Part shown: positions 1 through 12,534 of the stretch, piece after piece
How positions within the stretch are numbered: the stretch's first letter is position 1
Layout: each line of letters opens with the position of its first letter
Origin: Dipteris shenzhenensis
Lineage: Eukaryota > Polypodiophyta > Polypodiopsida > Gleicheniales
Length of the DNA stretch: 64,000 nt
Assembly (NCBI GenBank): GCA_047967505.1
Contig: CM106538.1
Direction: 5' to 3' (one strand)
Program-made: the position numbers and the translations under genes
The notes under the pieces: generated by a model
Seen by the model: the letters and a program-made list of their open reading frames with translations, nothing else
Told to the model about the DNA's origin: nothing
Databases searched by the model: none

Positions 1-591
1 CTTACTTCCACATATTCTCACAACTTTGATTGATAGAAGATTTATATGAATTGTCCATGACACCCATGAATCTCCTTGGAAGCAACTCACTTGTCGTTGT
101 TATCATCATCATCATCATAACCATCACCATCACCTTGGGATGCATCAATGGTAGAACCATTTGCGCTAATGTCCTCATCCTCATGCATAGCTTGAGGAGT
201 TAACCACTATTGTTCTTCTAAGGATGCTATGCCTTCACCACCCTCACCAATATATGGTTGCTTAAGTCATGTGGAGGAGATTCATGAGCCTCATTACAAT
301 AATGCGTGCAGATCTTTGTTTCTTCTTTCCTATCCTCCCGTGATGATCCAGCCTAAGAGGAGGAAGAGATGGATAGACCATGAGGGTGAGGACATGAGGG
401 TATAAACCAATCTAATCTTGGGCACATTTGAGCTAAATCTATAGATCAAGTTCCTTGGAGAGTTGAAGATTTCCATTCCCCATAGGAGGATTGAAGCTCA
501 ACTATGCATGCATTCCATGTGTCATGTGATCAAAGTGTCTGGAGCTTGATCTCAAGGATTTGCACTTGGGCCTACCATTGGGCTAAGTGCT
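1..591. other. Window edge, no recognisable gene
   Basis: I recognise no gene here. A short ATC/GAT trinucleotide-rich stretch lies near 98-137. Read on the minus strand, positions about 60-180 encode an acidic stretch (GDGDGYDDDDDNND) that looks like the tail of a larger protein, but it runs into a stop and cannot be assigned. It could be the end of a transposase remnant continuing outside the window. Confidence 0.4.
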
Positions 592-1192
592 TTGAAAGTA
601 GATTTCTCTAAAGAAGTGAAGTATTTGAGACATATTATATCCCAAGAAGGGATTTGTATGTATCCCGAAAAGGTAAGGGCCATATTGGAATGGACACATC
701 CTACAAACCTACAAGAATTGCAAATATTCTTAGGTTTGTCTGGATTTTATAGAAGATTCATCCAAGACTATGCTAAAATTTCTATTCCGACGACAGACCA
801 GCTTAGGGGGAAGGGAAGTACTTTCATATGGGATGAATCTCAAAAGAATAGCTTTGAGAAATTAAAAGTGGCTATAGTTTCTGTTCCTGTCTCAAAGGTA
901 GTGGATCCCAGTGCAGTTGAAATAGACGCTAATGATTTTGTTGTTGGGGTGGTACTTTTACAACCCGTGGCTTTTGAAAGCAAGAAGTTAGACCGTGCCC
1001 AACAGAATTACTCGTCTTATGAGAAGGAAGTTTTGCAATCAGCCAGATCTTAAAGGAAGAAAAGCTAGGTGGGATAAAATAATGCAAGAGTTCGATATCC
1101 AATTGACACATCGGAAGGGGCAGTTCAATTTGGTTCTTTTGCAAGTTAGTCCATCTAGACTCAACCTTGAGATCGTTTCTTCCTACCTATGA
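592..1192 (+). pseudogene. Ty3/gypsy RT thumb and RNase H relic
   Basis: This is a broken fragment of a Ty3/gypsy Pol polyprotein. The first frame (592-1053) carries the RT-connection signature FLGLSGFYRRFIQDYAKI, then the RNase H entry EIDANDFVVGVVLLQ, FESKKLDRAQQNYSSYEKE. A second frame (about 1033-1190) continues with the RNase H end NQPDLKGRKARW and HRKGQFNLV. The middle of RNase H is missing and the two frames differ, so a deletion with frame change joined them. There is no upstream RT catalytic core and no integrase in this block. Similar residues (DASDFVVSIVLL) occur in the minus-strand gypsy relic near 31.8 kb, which suggests related families. The frame at 592 has no natural start because it is an internal fragment. 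Confidence 0.85.
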
Positions 1193-1341
1193 TCCTTCCC
1201 TCCAAATTTTTGATAGACTAATCCATAGACAATCTGTCATGATGGAAATATTCCCTCATAAATGTGTCCCCTTGGACATTTTGAGCTCTCTTGCCCCAGC
1301 CAAAACTTCAAGAAGACCTTAGTGGGGCCTTGGACAATGTT

Positions 1342-1403
<62 letters not shown>
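1342..1403. repeat. C run plus (CT)n microsatellite
   Basis: Nine C residues are followed by about 26 uninterrupted CT units. The reading frames across it (Leu-Ser or Arg-Glu dipeptide repeats) are by-products of the dinucleotide and not proteins. Confidence 0.97.
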
Positions 1404-1405
<2 letters not shown>

Positions 1406-3740
1406 AGCATATTCTATTCCCCTTGGGGACACTTCCTCTTCCCCTGGGCATTTGATAGAGCCCTTGCCATTTTTCACACAAGAAGTAAGTTTGAGGGGGA
1501 GCTGAACAGTAGCCTGGGGGTCCATCCGCATACATAAGTGGTCAATACCCTAATCCTGTAAGATGAGACCTAGGTCATCCTATCGAGATATCCAAATCGT
1601 GCCTATCCTTCCTCAACTTAAAAAGAAGGCATTTAAAAACTATAGTCTTTATTGAAGCCATCAATGTACATTTTCTGAGCATGATTAAATAGATAAACCA
1701 TTTAGGGTGAAGACTACTCTAGGCTATCCTTCTTTTGGATTGGTTCTGCACCTCCTTAGCTATCCTAAAAAGAGAAGATTTAGTAATTTCACTTTTAGTT
1801 GTAAGGGGATTTGTAACAACGATTATCCCTATGATGGCTTAGAGGCCATGGAGAGGTTTGGATCATGTGTCTAAGAACAAGAAAAGACAAATGCTACACT
1901 CAACGAAAACTACACGATTGGGGCTTCATCTTCAAAAGCTGACCAAGGACACTCAACTTCATGTTTGCTAACTTTCCATTTGAAGAAAAATTACCAATGG
2001 AAGACCAAGATAATGCCCAATGGAAGACATCTCTCCACCAACTAGGTGCTCTTCTTATGCATATTCATCTAGCCACAAGAAATCCTAGAATCAACCATTC
2101 ATAAGTATTAGAACCACATAGGTGATGCATTATACTTACAATGTTGTATCCATGAAATTACAGGTTGAAAAGACCTTATACTCTGGTGAAAATTTTACCA
2201 AATTCATTTGGATATTTGGCCAAATTCAAAAACCCTTCTTTATGTTGTTTTGTAGTTATAGTTTTCTTTCAGGTCTGGAATTTAATCAATGATATTAGAT
2301 CAACACTACTTTATAAAGCTAGTCTACCCATGGAAATTTGGTATTGTGGAGCCTAACAAGAACGTGGATGCCTAATCCATATGTGTTTTTCCTTGTTTTT
2401 TTGTCAACTTACTAAATCACTTTCACTTTGCTAAAGAGGATTCATTCCTCTTTAGAGATGGTCCCCTCTCTACAGAATGTGAAACTTGATGTCCACCTTT
2501 TTCTTGCTCATAGGGATCTTGATGGTTTCATACAATTTCCACCTAATATAACATTACATTGACATCAACAAAAAAATTACAAACTTGACATGTTTCACAA
2601 TGGTATTAAATTAACAAAAAATCAACAGCAAATTACTTACAAATTTAATTGATCGGAATCTACAAATTTAATTAATTGGAATCTACAAATTCAACAACAC
2701 ATATACTTGACAGCAAACAAGTAATGGAAAGCATGAATAGAAATAAGAATTCAAATAGCTCTAATTATCTAATGATTGTTAATCAAATCAAACATGCTAA
2801 ATTAAAATGAAAGTATTAATAACATTAGCATATATAACATAGTAAAATGACAACAAACAAAACTGATATCGTGGTAATATAGCACATTTAACATGGTAAA
2901 ATGATATTAAAAAAATTTCATATACAAAGAGCACATAAACAATGAATAAAATGAATTTTAAACTATTGAATGCAAAACAAATTAGAATTTAAAATAGACT
3001 ATCTAATGATGGTATCAAACATGCTAATATAAAATATAATTGTCAAAAACATTAGCACATATACATGGCAAAATGACAAAAAATGAAAGTAACATCACAT
3101 ACAAAGAGAAAAAGCAAAACTAAAATCACATAGAAAGACAACATTATAACAAATATAATAAAATTGCATTTAGAAAATTTAGAAGCACATTTGACTTAGT
3201 AAATTACAATAAAACAAAACAAATTACCTTTGTAAAACCACAAACATTGTTAAGCTATTGAATCTAAAATAAATCAAAACTCTGTGGATGAACCATTTGA
3301 GATTTTTGGAATAGGGACATTTGAAGGGGAAATGTGATCCAACAACTTATCCTTCCTAGTGGCCTGTCTTGTATTCTAAACTGAAGTTGATGGAGCTTGC
3401 TCTTAAACAAATTAAACAAATTATATGCTTCTAAACATCTCAAAATATATTGAAACAGTCTTTTGTTGAAAACCACATATTGTAATAGTGTATCTGCTTG
3501 AATACAATTCCAAAACGTGATCTTTAGTCCATAATAGTATTTGAGTTTTCTTTATTGTAATTAGCAACAACAAGGCCCGTTGGCATGAGCTGAATATAGA
3601 GTCGAGGTCCCGTCTTTGAGTCAATTTCAATAAAGAGAGTTTTGTCTATTCGTTATGTTATAATATATTTTCATAGTGCAATCTTTCAAATAAAAATGTG
3701 AACTAGTGCATGCTCGAAAGTTGTGAGGCTCTAAAAGCTA
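1404..3740. other. Intergenic, no gene seen
   Basis: No reading frame with recognisable protein character. Positions about 2560-3240 are very A-rich on the plus strand, with recurring phrases such as AATGACAA, AAACATGCTAA and TAGCACAT. That suggests a decayed tandem or self-duplicated AT-rich segment (compare 2740-2860 with 2990-3070). The origin is not identifiable. Confidence 0.5.
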
Positions 3741-3743
3741 ACA

Positions 3744-3824
<81 letters not shown>

Positions 3825-3868
3825 TGCTGCCATGGTAGCGGGAAGGGGGGGGAGAGAGAGAGAGAGGC
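3741..3868. repeat. (GA)n microsatellite, compound
   Basis: About 40 GA units (3741-3822) are followed after a short spacer by a G run and a second short GA tract (3847-3867). Confidence 0.97.
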
Positions 3869-4269
3869 AAGGGAGAGCCCACTAAATGATAAGAGTTTAA
3901 CATGAATATCCATCCCATTATAGGGAGGAGAGAGGAAGAAGCTTCCCACTTTTGAGTCCAAATCTTTTGGAATGTTTCCAAATTTTGAAATATTAATTTA
4001 TGCGAAATCTTGACTTCCATGTCTAGGTGCCTCACAGAAATCCAAGACTATTTTTCAACATGAAAGGCAATAAAATTTGGGTATTGTATAGCCTAAATGA
4101 AAAAGATATTCTCATTTCAACACTAATTTCAAGACATTGGTAACCGCCCTTACTTGAAGATACATGATGATGATGTTGAGGTGAACCATATAAAAACCTG
4201 CTAGTAGACTAGTGGAGAATTTCTTTGATGTGGAATATATAGAGCTTGTGGAGAGAAACCTTCAAAGCT

Positions 4270-4378
4270 TACCCCCCTTGTTTGAAGGTCTTCACATAGT
4301 AGTGATTGTTAGAGGCTAAGTTATTGTTACCCCCCTTGTTGATTGAAGGTCTTCACATAGTAGTGATTGTTAGAGGCC
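4270..4378. repeat. Tandem duplication of about 58 bp
   Basis: The segment from TACCCCCCTTG through GATTGTTAGAGG occurs at 4270-4316 and again at 4328-4378 with a 3-bp insertion in the second copy. The near-identity indicates a recent event. Confidence 0.9.
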
Positions 4379-4882
4379 ATATGAATTGACCAACCTATTG
4401 ATCCATGAAGAGGATGATGGAAAGGTGCATGGAATGTGCTAAAGGTAGATTAGTTACAAAGCTATGAATATGTAGCCAAAAAGTGAGAAGACTTGGAGAT
4501 ATGCATAGCATGGTAGTTCATGATTGGTAGAACAACAGGAAGCAAGGAGACAGTGCTACCAATGATTTAATTGTTATGACGAGCAACAAAAAATCTCTAA
4601 TTTTGATAGCTTAAACATTTTCCCAATCTTGACACCTTTAGCAATAATAGAACAAGGATTGTGAAGCTCCTAGCATATGCATCCATATTTGTTGAAGAAA
4701 ACTCTAATACTATTCCCAATCATTTAACCAATAGAAAGGAGATTTTATGTGATGCCTGGAACTTATAATGTATCACCAATAAATTCTATAGTATTTGCAT
4801 TGCTATGTAGTGGTAGGCTTTCAATTCCTTCAATTTTATGACATGTGCTGTCACCATGGTAACATTCTCAATCTATTTGGAT

Positions 4883-5022
4883 GTAGTTCTAAAATTAGTA
4901 CCTTTCAAAAGTCATGTGGTTTCTTGCACCTCCAAGTATTCTCCATCTCTAAGTAGTTCTAAGAACCAATACTTTTCAAGAGTCACGTGGTTTCTTGCAC
5001 CTCCAAGTATTCTCCATCTTTG
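4883..5022. repeat. 70-bp tandem duplication
   Basis: Two adjacent 70-bp units start with GTAGTTCTAA and end near TATTCTCCATCT. They differ mainly in their first half. No coding function is evident. Confidence 0.9.
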
Positions 5023-5377
5023 TAATTTTCATTAATTGGCTTCTATACAATGGCATCATGAGAAATGAGAGCGGTGTGCTAGAATCGATATGGAGAAATA
5101 TGTTGACAATGGTCATTAGCATAATGCGTAAGTTCTTTTACTTTGCTTGCCCTCAACTTTGATATTGATTAGCATTTCTACTATTTCACCACTTATTGTC
5201 TCTTTTTGCATTCAGGTTCTCAAGGCTTTCAGATACCACAACAATGACAAATTGCATACCTTTGCAGGTGCATTGGTTTGATTATATCCTCTTATAGGAC
5301 TTCCTCTACCTTTGGAATTTCATGCGGACCTTGATCATGTTGATTATGATAACCCGGTGAACTATGCAGATTGATAG
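5023..5377. other. Short intergenic stretch
   Basis: Nothing recognisable. It abuts the 3' side of the minus-strand copia Gag relic and may be part of that element. Confidence 0.4.
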
Positions 5378-6060
5378 TTATGGGTTGTCTGCTGCCAGAG
5401 TCATGTGGAAAGTATCCTTTGGCTGGATTGTTGAATCTACGTGAATTTCTTCCTTTCCCCATACATATTCTTTTCCTTTGGCAAAGAATTCTTGATCATG
5501 GCTTTCAGTATTACTATTTGCACCTCTTCTTATTTGCTCCTGCATAAGCATGTTCATAAGCATGTTTGACATAATATCAAAGGATGGTAGTGCATTTCTG
5601 GTGGCCATTACTATGACAAAATAATCATAGTCTTGGCCTAAACCATTTAGTGCAATTTGCAGTAAATGTTCTATCTGTTCTCTTGACCAATGGTTGTTAG
5701 TTGAACTTCTATGTCCTTTGGTCTTAATAGGCAATTTGGAGCTATCTTTGTCTTTTTCTACAACTTGATTGCATTGTTGAACTGATTTTTAAGCATAATG
5801 ATTTTAGACATGTTATTTTCATTAAGTTGATTCTCAATATATTTCCACACATGTACGGCTAAATTTTTATCTCTAATGGTAGGAATTATGATATCTTAGT
5901 TGATGAGATCGTTCCAACTATGCTTTCTCATCCCCTTCACTTTATTCTTACTTAAAGTTGGCTAAGTGTCAATGGCATTATTGAAGTTGATGTAGGAGGT
6001 TCTAGTCTCTTCTCTTATAATTTTGTTATGATATTCCACCACTCTTTCACTTAGAAAATG
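5378..6060 (-). pseudogene. Decayed Ty1/copia-type Gag (UBN2-like)
   Basis: On the minus strand, 5734-5378 reads as a Gag-like segment with the family's typical run EQIEHLLQIALNGLGQDYDY followed by FVIVMATRNALPSFD. This matches the ILNGLGxEYDxFV / TRxxxP pattern of copia Gag (UBN2 or Retrotran_gag_2 domain). Further upstream, about 5915-5760 in other frames, comes the AVHVWKYIE..NNMSKIIMLKNQF type of sequence that normally precedes it. Several stops and frame changes interrupt it. No zinc knuckle, protease or integrase is seen next to it. It is not the same family as the copia copies at 15-19 and 38-43 kb, because the residues differ throughout. Confidence 0.65.
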
Positions 6061-9000
6061 TTCATAAGTTTGAGCTTCCAATTACCATAATTATGGTTCT
6101 AGAAAAAAAAATCCTCTCATTATGTGACTTTGCCATACACAACAAGTGTAATCAACTGCAAATAAGGCCTTTGTCTTGCAAAAAGTAATACTTTCAGTGA
6201 AGGAAGGATACCAATGAAAATGAACAAAATTTGACCAATTTGTGGGAAAATTTGCTAAAGATAGTGACAAAAATTGATACAAGAGTTATAGTTTAGTTAT
6301 ATGAGCCTTGGAATAGCCAAAATGGCTTTAGAATAATAGATCTTGATATGCTCATTGAGTTAATAAAAAAAGTATTAAAAGTTGATAAGAATGACCAAGA
6401 TATGGCCAAAGTAGTTGAAAATAGCTTGCTGTGATGATAGGTGCATCGATTGCTGTGAATAATGATCCTCGAAAAGAGTATTTATAGAGAATTATATTAA
6501 AAAAATTTTAACTTTCTATGTGTGAAATATCAATTCAAAATGGACTCAATTTGGATGCAAAATGGCTAAGGTATGGATGTACAAAAATAGGCAATTTTAA
6601 GGGGCTAATTGACTAGTTAAGGAATCTATATTATGGGTGACCAAATGGTTACAGGGACCAACTGCAATAACTAATAGTGCTTGATTAAATTTTGTGAGTT
6701 GGATCTCCAGGGATCTCCAGCCTAACCTATGAATTCAATTTCCAATGCATGGTGCATAAAAATGATGACTTTGCAAATAGGTGCATATGCAATGTGTGCT
6801 AGTGGTGTGGTGTCCTTAGCATATGTATGCATGTGTTGCAAAGGTGTTGAAACACACTAGTGCTTGTTTAGAACACTGTGCTTAAGAGGAAAAATGATGA
6901 GGTGGCCATATTTGCCATGTGTATATTGTATCTGATACTCTATCCTACCGTGTGTTAACCAAACACAGATGGTGACATGTCAAGTTTTCTTGAAGAGGCT
7001 TTTTGCAAAAAGGGGAGTCAATGGCAATTGTGATGAGGAGTGGTAAGGCACTACAATAACATGCAGTGCGCTTAGTAAAGCACAACAAATGATTACACAT
7101 CTTAAATCATGTGGCTTATATACATCTGCCATGTGTTGGGGCCTCTTGAGAGGGTCTTGGCACATCACCACCTAGCTAGCCCACAAAGTTACTCAACCTC
7201 AAAAATCTTCACTAGTATTTGAGGCCTTCTCTCCATTAGGCATTATATCCCTTCTAGCTTGTGCTACCCAGTTGTATCTGGGATTAACCCTTGTGGCCAT
7301 TGCCACATGTCCTTTCCGACGTGAGGTGCATTATGGCCTTCCACTTTATGTTCTAACACCCTCTCTTGATCTTCACCTGAGGAACCAAGGTAATTGAATG
7401 CCAAACCTCCCTCAATCTGGAGAGGGTGCATGATAATGTAGTAGAGCCATGTCTTCTTCTCTATGAGGCACATTCCACATGAGCTACCCTTGTTTAGCTA
7501 GAGCTGTGTTGCATTTGTGCATGGAGGTTCAGTTTGACTATTGCCAAGTGTGTCGTGTTTTGCTCTACCCCACTTCCATGTGGGCATGAGCAGTTGTCCT
7601 CATTCGAATCTTGATAGATGACTCCTACTAACTTGGTAGAGTAGGCCATAGGATGCCCATGAAACTAAAGTGGTTAAAATCTATCATTTTGTGTTTTTTT
7701 GATTGTTTCCACTTGTATGAATCTATCACCAACCATGTGGCACAACTATCCCACATGTCGAGGCTTCACAAGGGGCTCATGTGCCAAACAACGACGTTGC
7801 CAAAACTCAAACAACCCGGGCAGAAGGGGCTCAGAGCACCTTGCCCTCCTCTTCACCCTCCCTCGTTTGCCAATCAATGCAGGGCCAGCACATGGCTTGG
7901 CATCCTCTCTTTGTATGCCACTTTTGGATGCCTCTCATTATCATCGTGCACTTCAATGAGAGTAGCTTCTAGATTACAATTATCTAGTAGCTCATGCTTT
8001 TTGGCCCTGCAAGGGGCCTATGGGATGACTCATATTTTGTGTAGATGTTGGCTTTTCTTTGAGGAAAGTCGTGCAAACCTAGTTAGCACTACTTAAGTTG
8101 GATTAGAATTAATTTAATTAGGCTTGTATAGTTAGTACTAATGGGGATGTGGTTAGTGGGAATCCTATGCTAACCCTATCCCCCTTTCCCCTCTATCTCT
8201 CTTTGGCGGATCATTCTCTCCCTCTATTCAGTCTCTAACGTGCTCTCATGTGCTCCACTCTGCTTCTTTTGGGTCCTCCTTGCTCCTCTTTGTGCTCCCT
8301 TTGCTATACTCTCTATTCTATGACACGCTCGCATCTTTTGTTTGTCTTTCTGACTGGTGGCTATGGGCTTCTACTTCACTGCTACAAACGGGTTGCTGCA
8401 TCCAACATATTTGGTAACGATTCATATAGTGGCAGCTTTGTTTGGTGCTGGCGATGGCTCTATGTTGGTTGCATGAGGGATTCGGGGAGTGTGTATGGTG
8501 GAGCCACATCCGACTACCATCCTTCAAAGAGGTAATAATCATTCCTGTGAGATTTGCAAATGTTTACATGCCTTTCTCTACAATTCTGATGATTTCTTGA
8601 ATACATGCAGAGAGTATTTGCTTCGCCACTCATTTGACCCTCTCCAAATGAAACTTTGCACTGCTCTTATGCATACTTGCTTCCAAGTCGGATTACTATA
8701 GATATGGGGCATTGGTTTTTGTGTCACTGTTGTGTTCTTAGTTAATGTCTGTTAACAGGTATATTTTGCGAAACTTATGATCGAGGGTAAGGATTACTTA
8801 CCCTTGGTTTCTTGTTTGCAAGTAGCGGCCATCGCAACTACAAACATGTAAACAATCCTTCATCGTCCCAAAGTTTTTTAACCTCTGTGTTCATTTTAGA
8901 ATCTTCTGATCTCTTCTATTCTGCCAAATATCGGATTTATAGTTGTTAGGCTAGTAACCAGATGCATGTTTTCTTGGTAGTGTCCATGCATGTCCCAAAA

Positions 9001-9794
9001 ACTGAGTCCTATGGTGGAATGATCTTCCCAAATCGTGTTTTTAGACAGTTAATATAGTTCCGTTCCTTTTCTCTATCTTTGTACAAGATCATGCGATTCT
9101 CGTGAGCACACATGCCATCATGTTTGTAATGGTGTACACACATTTATAAATAGTGGTACCCATTGTACTTCTCTCATTGGCAGCTTATGTTTCCTTCTCT
9201 CTCGATCTCTTGTGCAAATTTAGATGTGGAAATGGCCAACTATGAAGGTTCGTGTCCTTACGAATCCCTATTTCGAGCTTCGGATATAGCTTCTCCTCTC
9301 TTTGAACATTCTATGGTTAACATGTAATACTATATTTCTATCATCATTATGGTCCATAGAGGTGTAGGATGAGTAGTTGATCTATGGTAAACCTTTTAGA
9401 TATTCTGCGCTTGCTTATGCCTTTATGTTCACTAATCCATAGCAATATTTCGACCAGAAGTCTTCATTAGGATTACTGTTCCTTTTGTCTTTAATGTTTG
9501 AACTTTCTTAGTTATAGCCTATAATGCATGATAGAGGAAACTTTTTTAGTCAATTGTTAGAGAGAACTATGTAGTTGAACCCCTTGCCTCAATTTTACTA
9601 TCTTAACATTGAGGACTTGAAATAGTGCTTCTAAGCACTTTAGGTATTTTTCAAGTTTTAGCTCACCACACAAGTTAATTAAAGTGTGGTTTTTAAAATC
9701 TGTTTTCATCTCAGAAACATTCCAAGAGGTTGCAGTTTGTATAAACGTTGAATCATTTCCTGTCACAAGTCCAGTATACCATATATTCTAAAAA
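6061..9794. other. Intergenic, no gene recognised
   Basis: I see no conserved protein. A small direct duplication (GGATCTCCAG twice) is at about 6702-6721. Positions 8160-8330 are pyrimidine-rich and resemble a leader or LTR end, but no matching partner, primer-binding site or coding sequence follows. Frames up to 147 codons (7653-8096 plus) have no recognisable domain. Confidence 0.45.
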
Positions 9795-9945
9795 ACTTTG
9801 ATTAGATTTCTAAAATATATTAGACAAAAAGGCAATGTAAAATTTCTTAAAGACCTCTTCTAAATATATTAGACAGAAAGGCCATCTAAAAGTATATTAG
9901 ACAGAAAGGCAATGTAAAATTTTTGAAGACCTCGTCTAAATCTAT
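9795..9945. repeat. Imperfect short tandem repeat
   Basis: The phrase TATATTAGACAGAAAGGC occurs three times with small changes (near 9817, 9865 and 9892). The first and third copies are each followed by AATGTAAAATTT and a GAAGACCTC/AAGACCTC block. Confidence 0.8.
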
Positions 9946-10539
9946 ATACGTGGTTACCATAACCAATTTGTTGAATATGTATAAGAAACACTCTTAACAG
10001 CTTACTTGAGAGATCTAGATCTTTAATTGGGGCAATTATTATAGCATCCAGCATGCTAAGAGTGATAGGTTGTGTATCCCTCTTGATAGGTTGTGTATTT
10101 CTTAATATGAACTGACATTCACCAAAAGACTTGAAATGGTTTGTTACCTTTAAGTAGTTTGACCTTCTATTACTCCAAAAAGTAAGCTAGAGAAGGTATC
10201 AAAGGTGAAGTTAGATAAAAAAGTAAGTATAACTTCAAATATTGCAAAAAAAATTGTACATATAATAAACCACTTACAGTAATAAGATCATCAGCCAGCG
10301 CACCATCACCTATTATAAGGCCATCCCTTTACTTGAAGGAGGTTCCCAACTTGATAATAGTCAGAGCCAATGTTGCCAATGGAAATTGATTACCCTCACC
10401 TTTGTTGATGAGGTCCTTACAAGTTTCCTTGTGTTTGAAGATAGAATGTTTAGGGAGAAACTAGGGCTCTACCACAAAGTATGGAATCCTTTGAAGGCGA
10501 GTAGAGGGATCAAATGTTAAGGTATAATTTGATGTCCCT
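9946..10539. other. Intergenic, no gene seen
   Basis: No recognisable feature. It lies downstream of the minus-strand decayed reading frame at 10540-11169 and may include its 3' part. Confidence 0.4.
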
Positions 10540-11169
10540 CCATCATTCCTCACATTCTTCACACAAACAGAAAAGTTGAACACACGGACGCAATCCCTAC
10601 ATTCCAAGTCTTAATAAAATCAATATAGTGAACCTCATCAATTTATAGAGTTATGCATCCAATGCCCTTTCTATCTACCAAGTCAACTTTAAAAGATTTT
10701 GGGTATGAGACATTCTGCAACATAAAGGTGCCATACTTATTGGAGTACCTTGCCTTCAAACACTCCATTCTTAAGACATAAGTCTATGTCTTGGACACAC
10801 AAGGGATTATTATGAGGAGGCAGTATTGGGGTTGGCTTTTCATCGTCATTCCAGTTTTGAGGTGACCCTGGTGGGGTTAATGGCAAGGGGTCTACATGAC
10901 AAACAGGGTTTGAACTTTCACGTCCAAAGTTGAGGGTCTTGGCCCTATCTTGGATTTCTTATCCTTGATGGGGCTAACTTAACGGGGGAAGACCTTTTGA
11001 TAAACTGCCTATAGGTAGGAGATCCTTTCACAAATGGAGGAGGAGAAGCTACAAGAAGGGAGGCTACACCATGTAATAAGGAGAGGCTAGTATTGTGACT
11101 GGTGATAGGAGAGGACTTCACTGGTCAACAAGCATCATCTTTTTCCTTAAGAGAGAATTGATTTGCCAT
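10540..11169 (-). pseudogene. Decayed unrecognised protein gene
   Basis: Starting at an ATG at 11169 (minus) the sequence reads MANQFSLKEKDDAC, then a stop. The frame stays otherwise open through SPPPFVKGSPTYRQFIKRSS to about 10960. A shifted frame continues with ESSNPVCHVDPLPLTPPGSP and LCVQDIDLCLKNGVFEGKV (to about 10742). A third frame follows with KYGTFMLQNVSYPKSFKVDL and IDEVHYIDFIKTWNVG (to about 10560). The smooth run of protein-like composition across three frames shows one former gene broken by frameshifts and stops. I do not recognise the family. An abundant plant transposon ORF is as likely as a host gene. Confidence 0.5.
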
Positions 11170-12263
11170 AGAAACAACAATAAATTTTAGAAAGGGTGTC
11201 CTTTTAAAAGGGCACATAAACCACAATGTCCATCATGATTGAAGTGAACTACGATGCATATGACATCAAAAATTAGTTGTTGGTAGACACTACTTTGCAA
11301 CTATAACAGTAAGCAAATACATCATCTTAATAGAAATCTTCGTGCAAAAAAAACTCAAATTTAAATCCTCTACTAAATACTTGCACAACTATGAAAGTAG
11401 CATTCCAGATTAAAAACTTACAATTTCAACAAATTTTAAGAGAACTTCATACACAAAAAATGTTATTAATTTTTTATTAAAATGCCAGTATTGCCAGATT
11501 CATCTGTCTACTGACTGCAAACAAGAGAAAAAAATGCTAGTTTTGCCAATATAAAATGTCTACTGACTTAATCAGCATAATATGCCAGTTTTGCCACTTT
11601 TCATCGTCCATTAGCTAAGTTTCTAAGTAAAATAGTCTACTCTCATCACTAAAACAAAAGCAAAAACTGTCTTATAGTTTCAACCTCCCTAACATTTTCC
11701 AAAAATAAAAAAATAATGTTCAAAATTGTGAACAAATGACAGCTTTTCAATACATCTCTTATCTTCACTTTAAATTTATATGCCATTATCATTTGACAAC
11801 ACCAAAAGATATTACTTTCAAAGATATATAATATTTTCAAGGAGGCCAAAAATCTTTAGATAGCTTGATAAGTTGTTTTGTATGGCATGTGACAAGAACA
11901 CAACCCTGCTGAAAATTCCCAAGATCAAAGGTGTGTGATTACCACAACTGACGGAGCAAAAATCAAAGTCATTTGAAAGATGCCATTGGGGACAAGGTTC
12001 TCTAGCTATCCTCTTTATTCATACAACTCCTTGAGAAGAATACCCAATACCTTATGTCCTAGCTTTTCAGCAAGAAAGTAGAGGGTCATTTCCTAACAAA
12101 TATGTTTGGAATGGTTATGTGCTTTATTATTGCAAAACCTGAGCTTGAATAAAGCTATCTGATGCTAAGTTGCATTAATTCGCTCGATTTTTTTTTTCAA
12201 TTCGAAAAAATGCAAAAAATCGCAATTTTCCCGAATTAAAATGAATCCAACGATTTTTCCTAA
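11170..12263. other. Intergenic with short decayed repeat
   Basis: Around 11480-11600 the phrase ATGCCAGTTTTGCCA occurs three times in slightly different form about 52-56 bp apart, each near a TCTACTGACT or similar phrase. The rest shows nothing recognisable. Confidence 0.5.
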
Positions 12264-12281
12264 TTTATTCGTACGAATAAA
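12264..12281. repeat. 18-bp perfect palindrome
   Basis: TTTATTCGTACGAATAAA is its own reverse complement. A near copy (TTATTCATACGAATAAA) follows about 24 bp downstream and a third related phrase (ATTCGTACAAATA) near 12340. These may be binding sites of a mobile element or a decayed terminal structure. Confidence 0.9.
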
Positions 12282-12534
12282 CGATGTTATTCATACGAAT
12301 AAACATAGTATAAATTTGAAACAATTGTTATTTTTGGTATTCGTACAAATACATTCAGCTGTATTCTTGAGCCACCTGCTTGCCTGCCTGCCACCTCTTG
12401 GTTGCCTACCTGCTACCTCTTGCTTACTTCCATACCTACCAGCTCTCGTCATAGGTACCTGACTGCACCTTAATTTTGTTATAGTCTTTCGTTAGTAATC
12501 AATGTATCTCTCTCTATTGTTTTGTTTAAGACTC

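Noticed and set aside
1262-1537. Frames with Leu-Ser or Arg-Glu runs
   Set aside because: By-products of the (CT)n microsatellite. The same applies to 3703-4035 with (GA)n.
7049-7060. CACTACAATAAC as the partner end of the CACTA-like terminus at 43531
   Set aside because: The match stops after about ten bases and no subterminal repeats follow, at a distance of 36 kb.
7590-7640. tRNA- or SINE-like B box (CATTCGAATCTTG)
   Set aside because: No A box at a suitable distance, no cloverleaf and no A-rich tail.
7653-8096. A 147-codon plus-strand frame
   Set aside because: No recognisable domain and no supporting context such as splice sites or a conserved neighbour. Chance length in a GC-richer patch.
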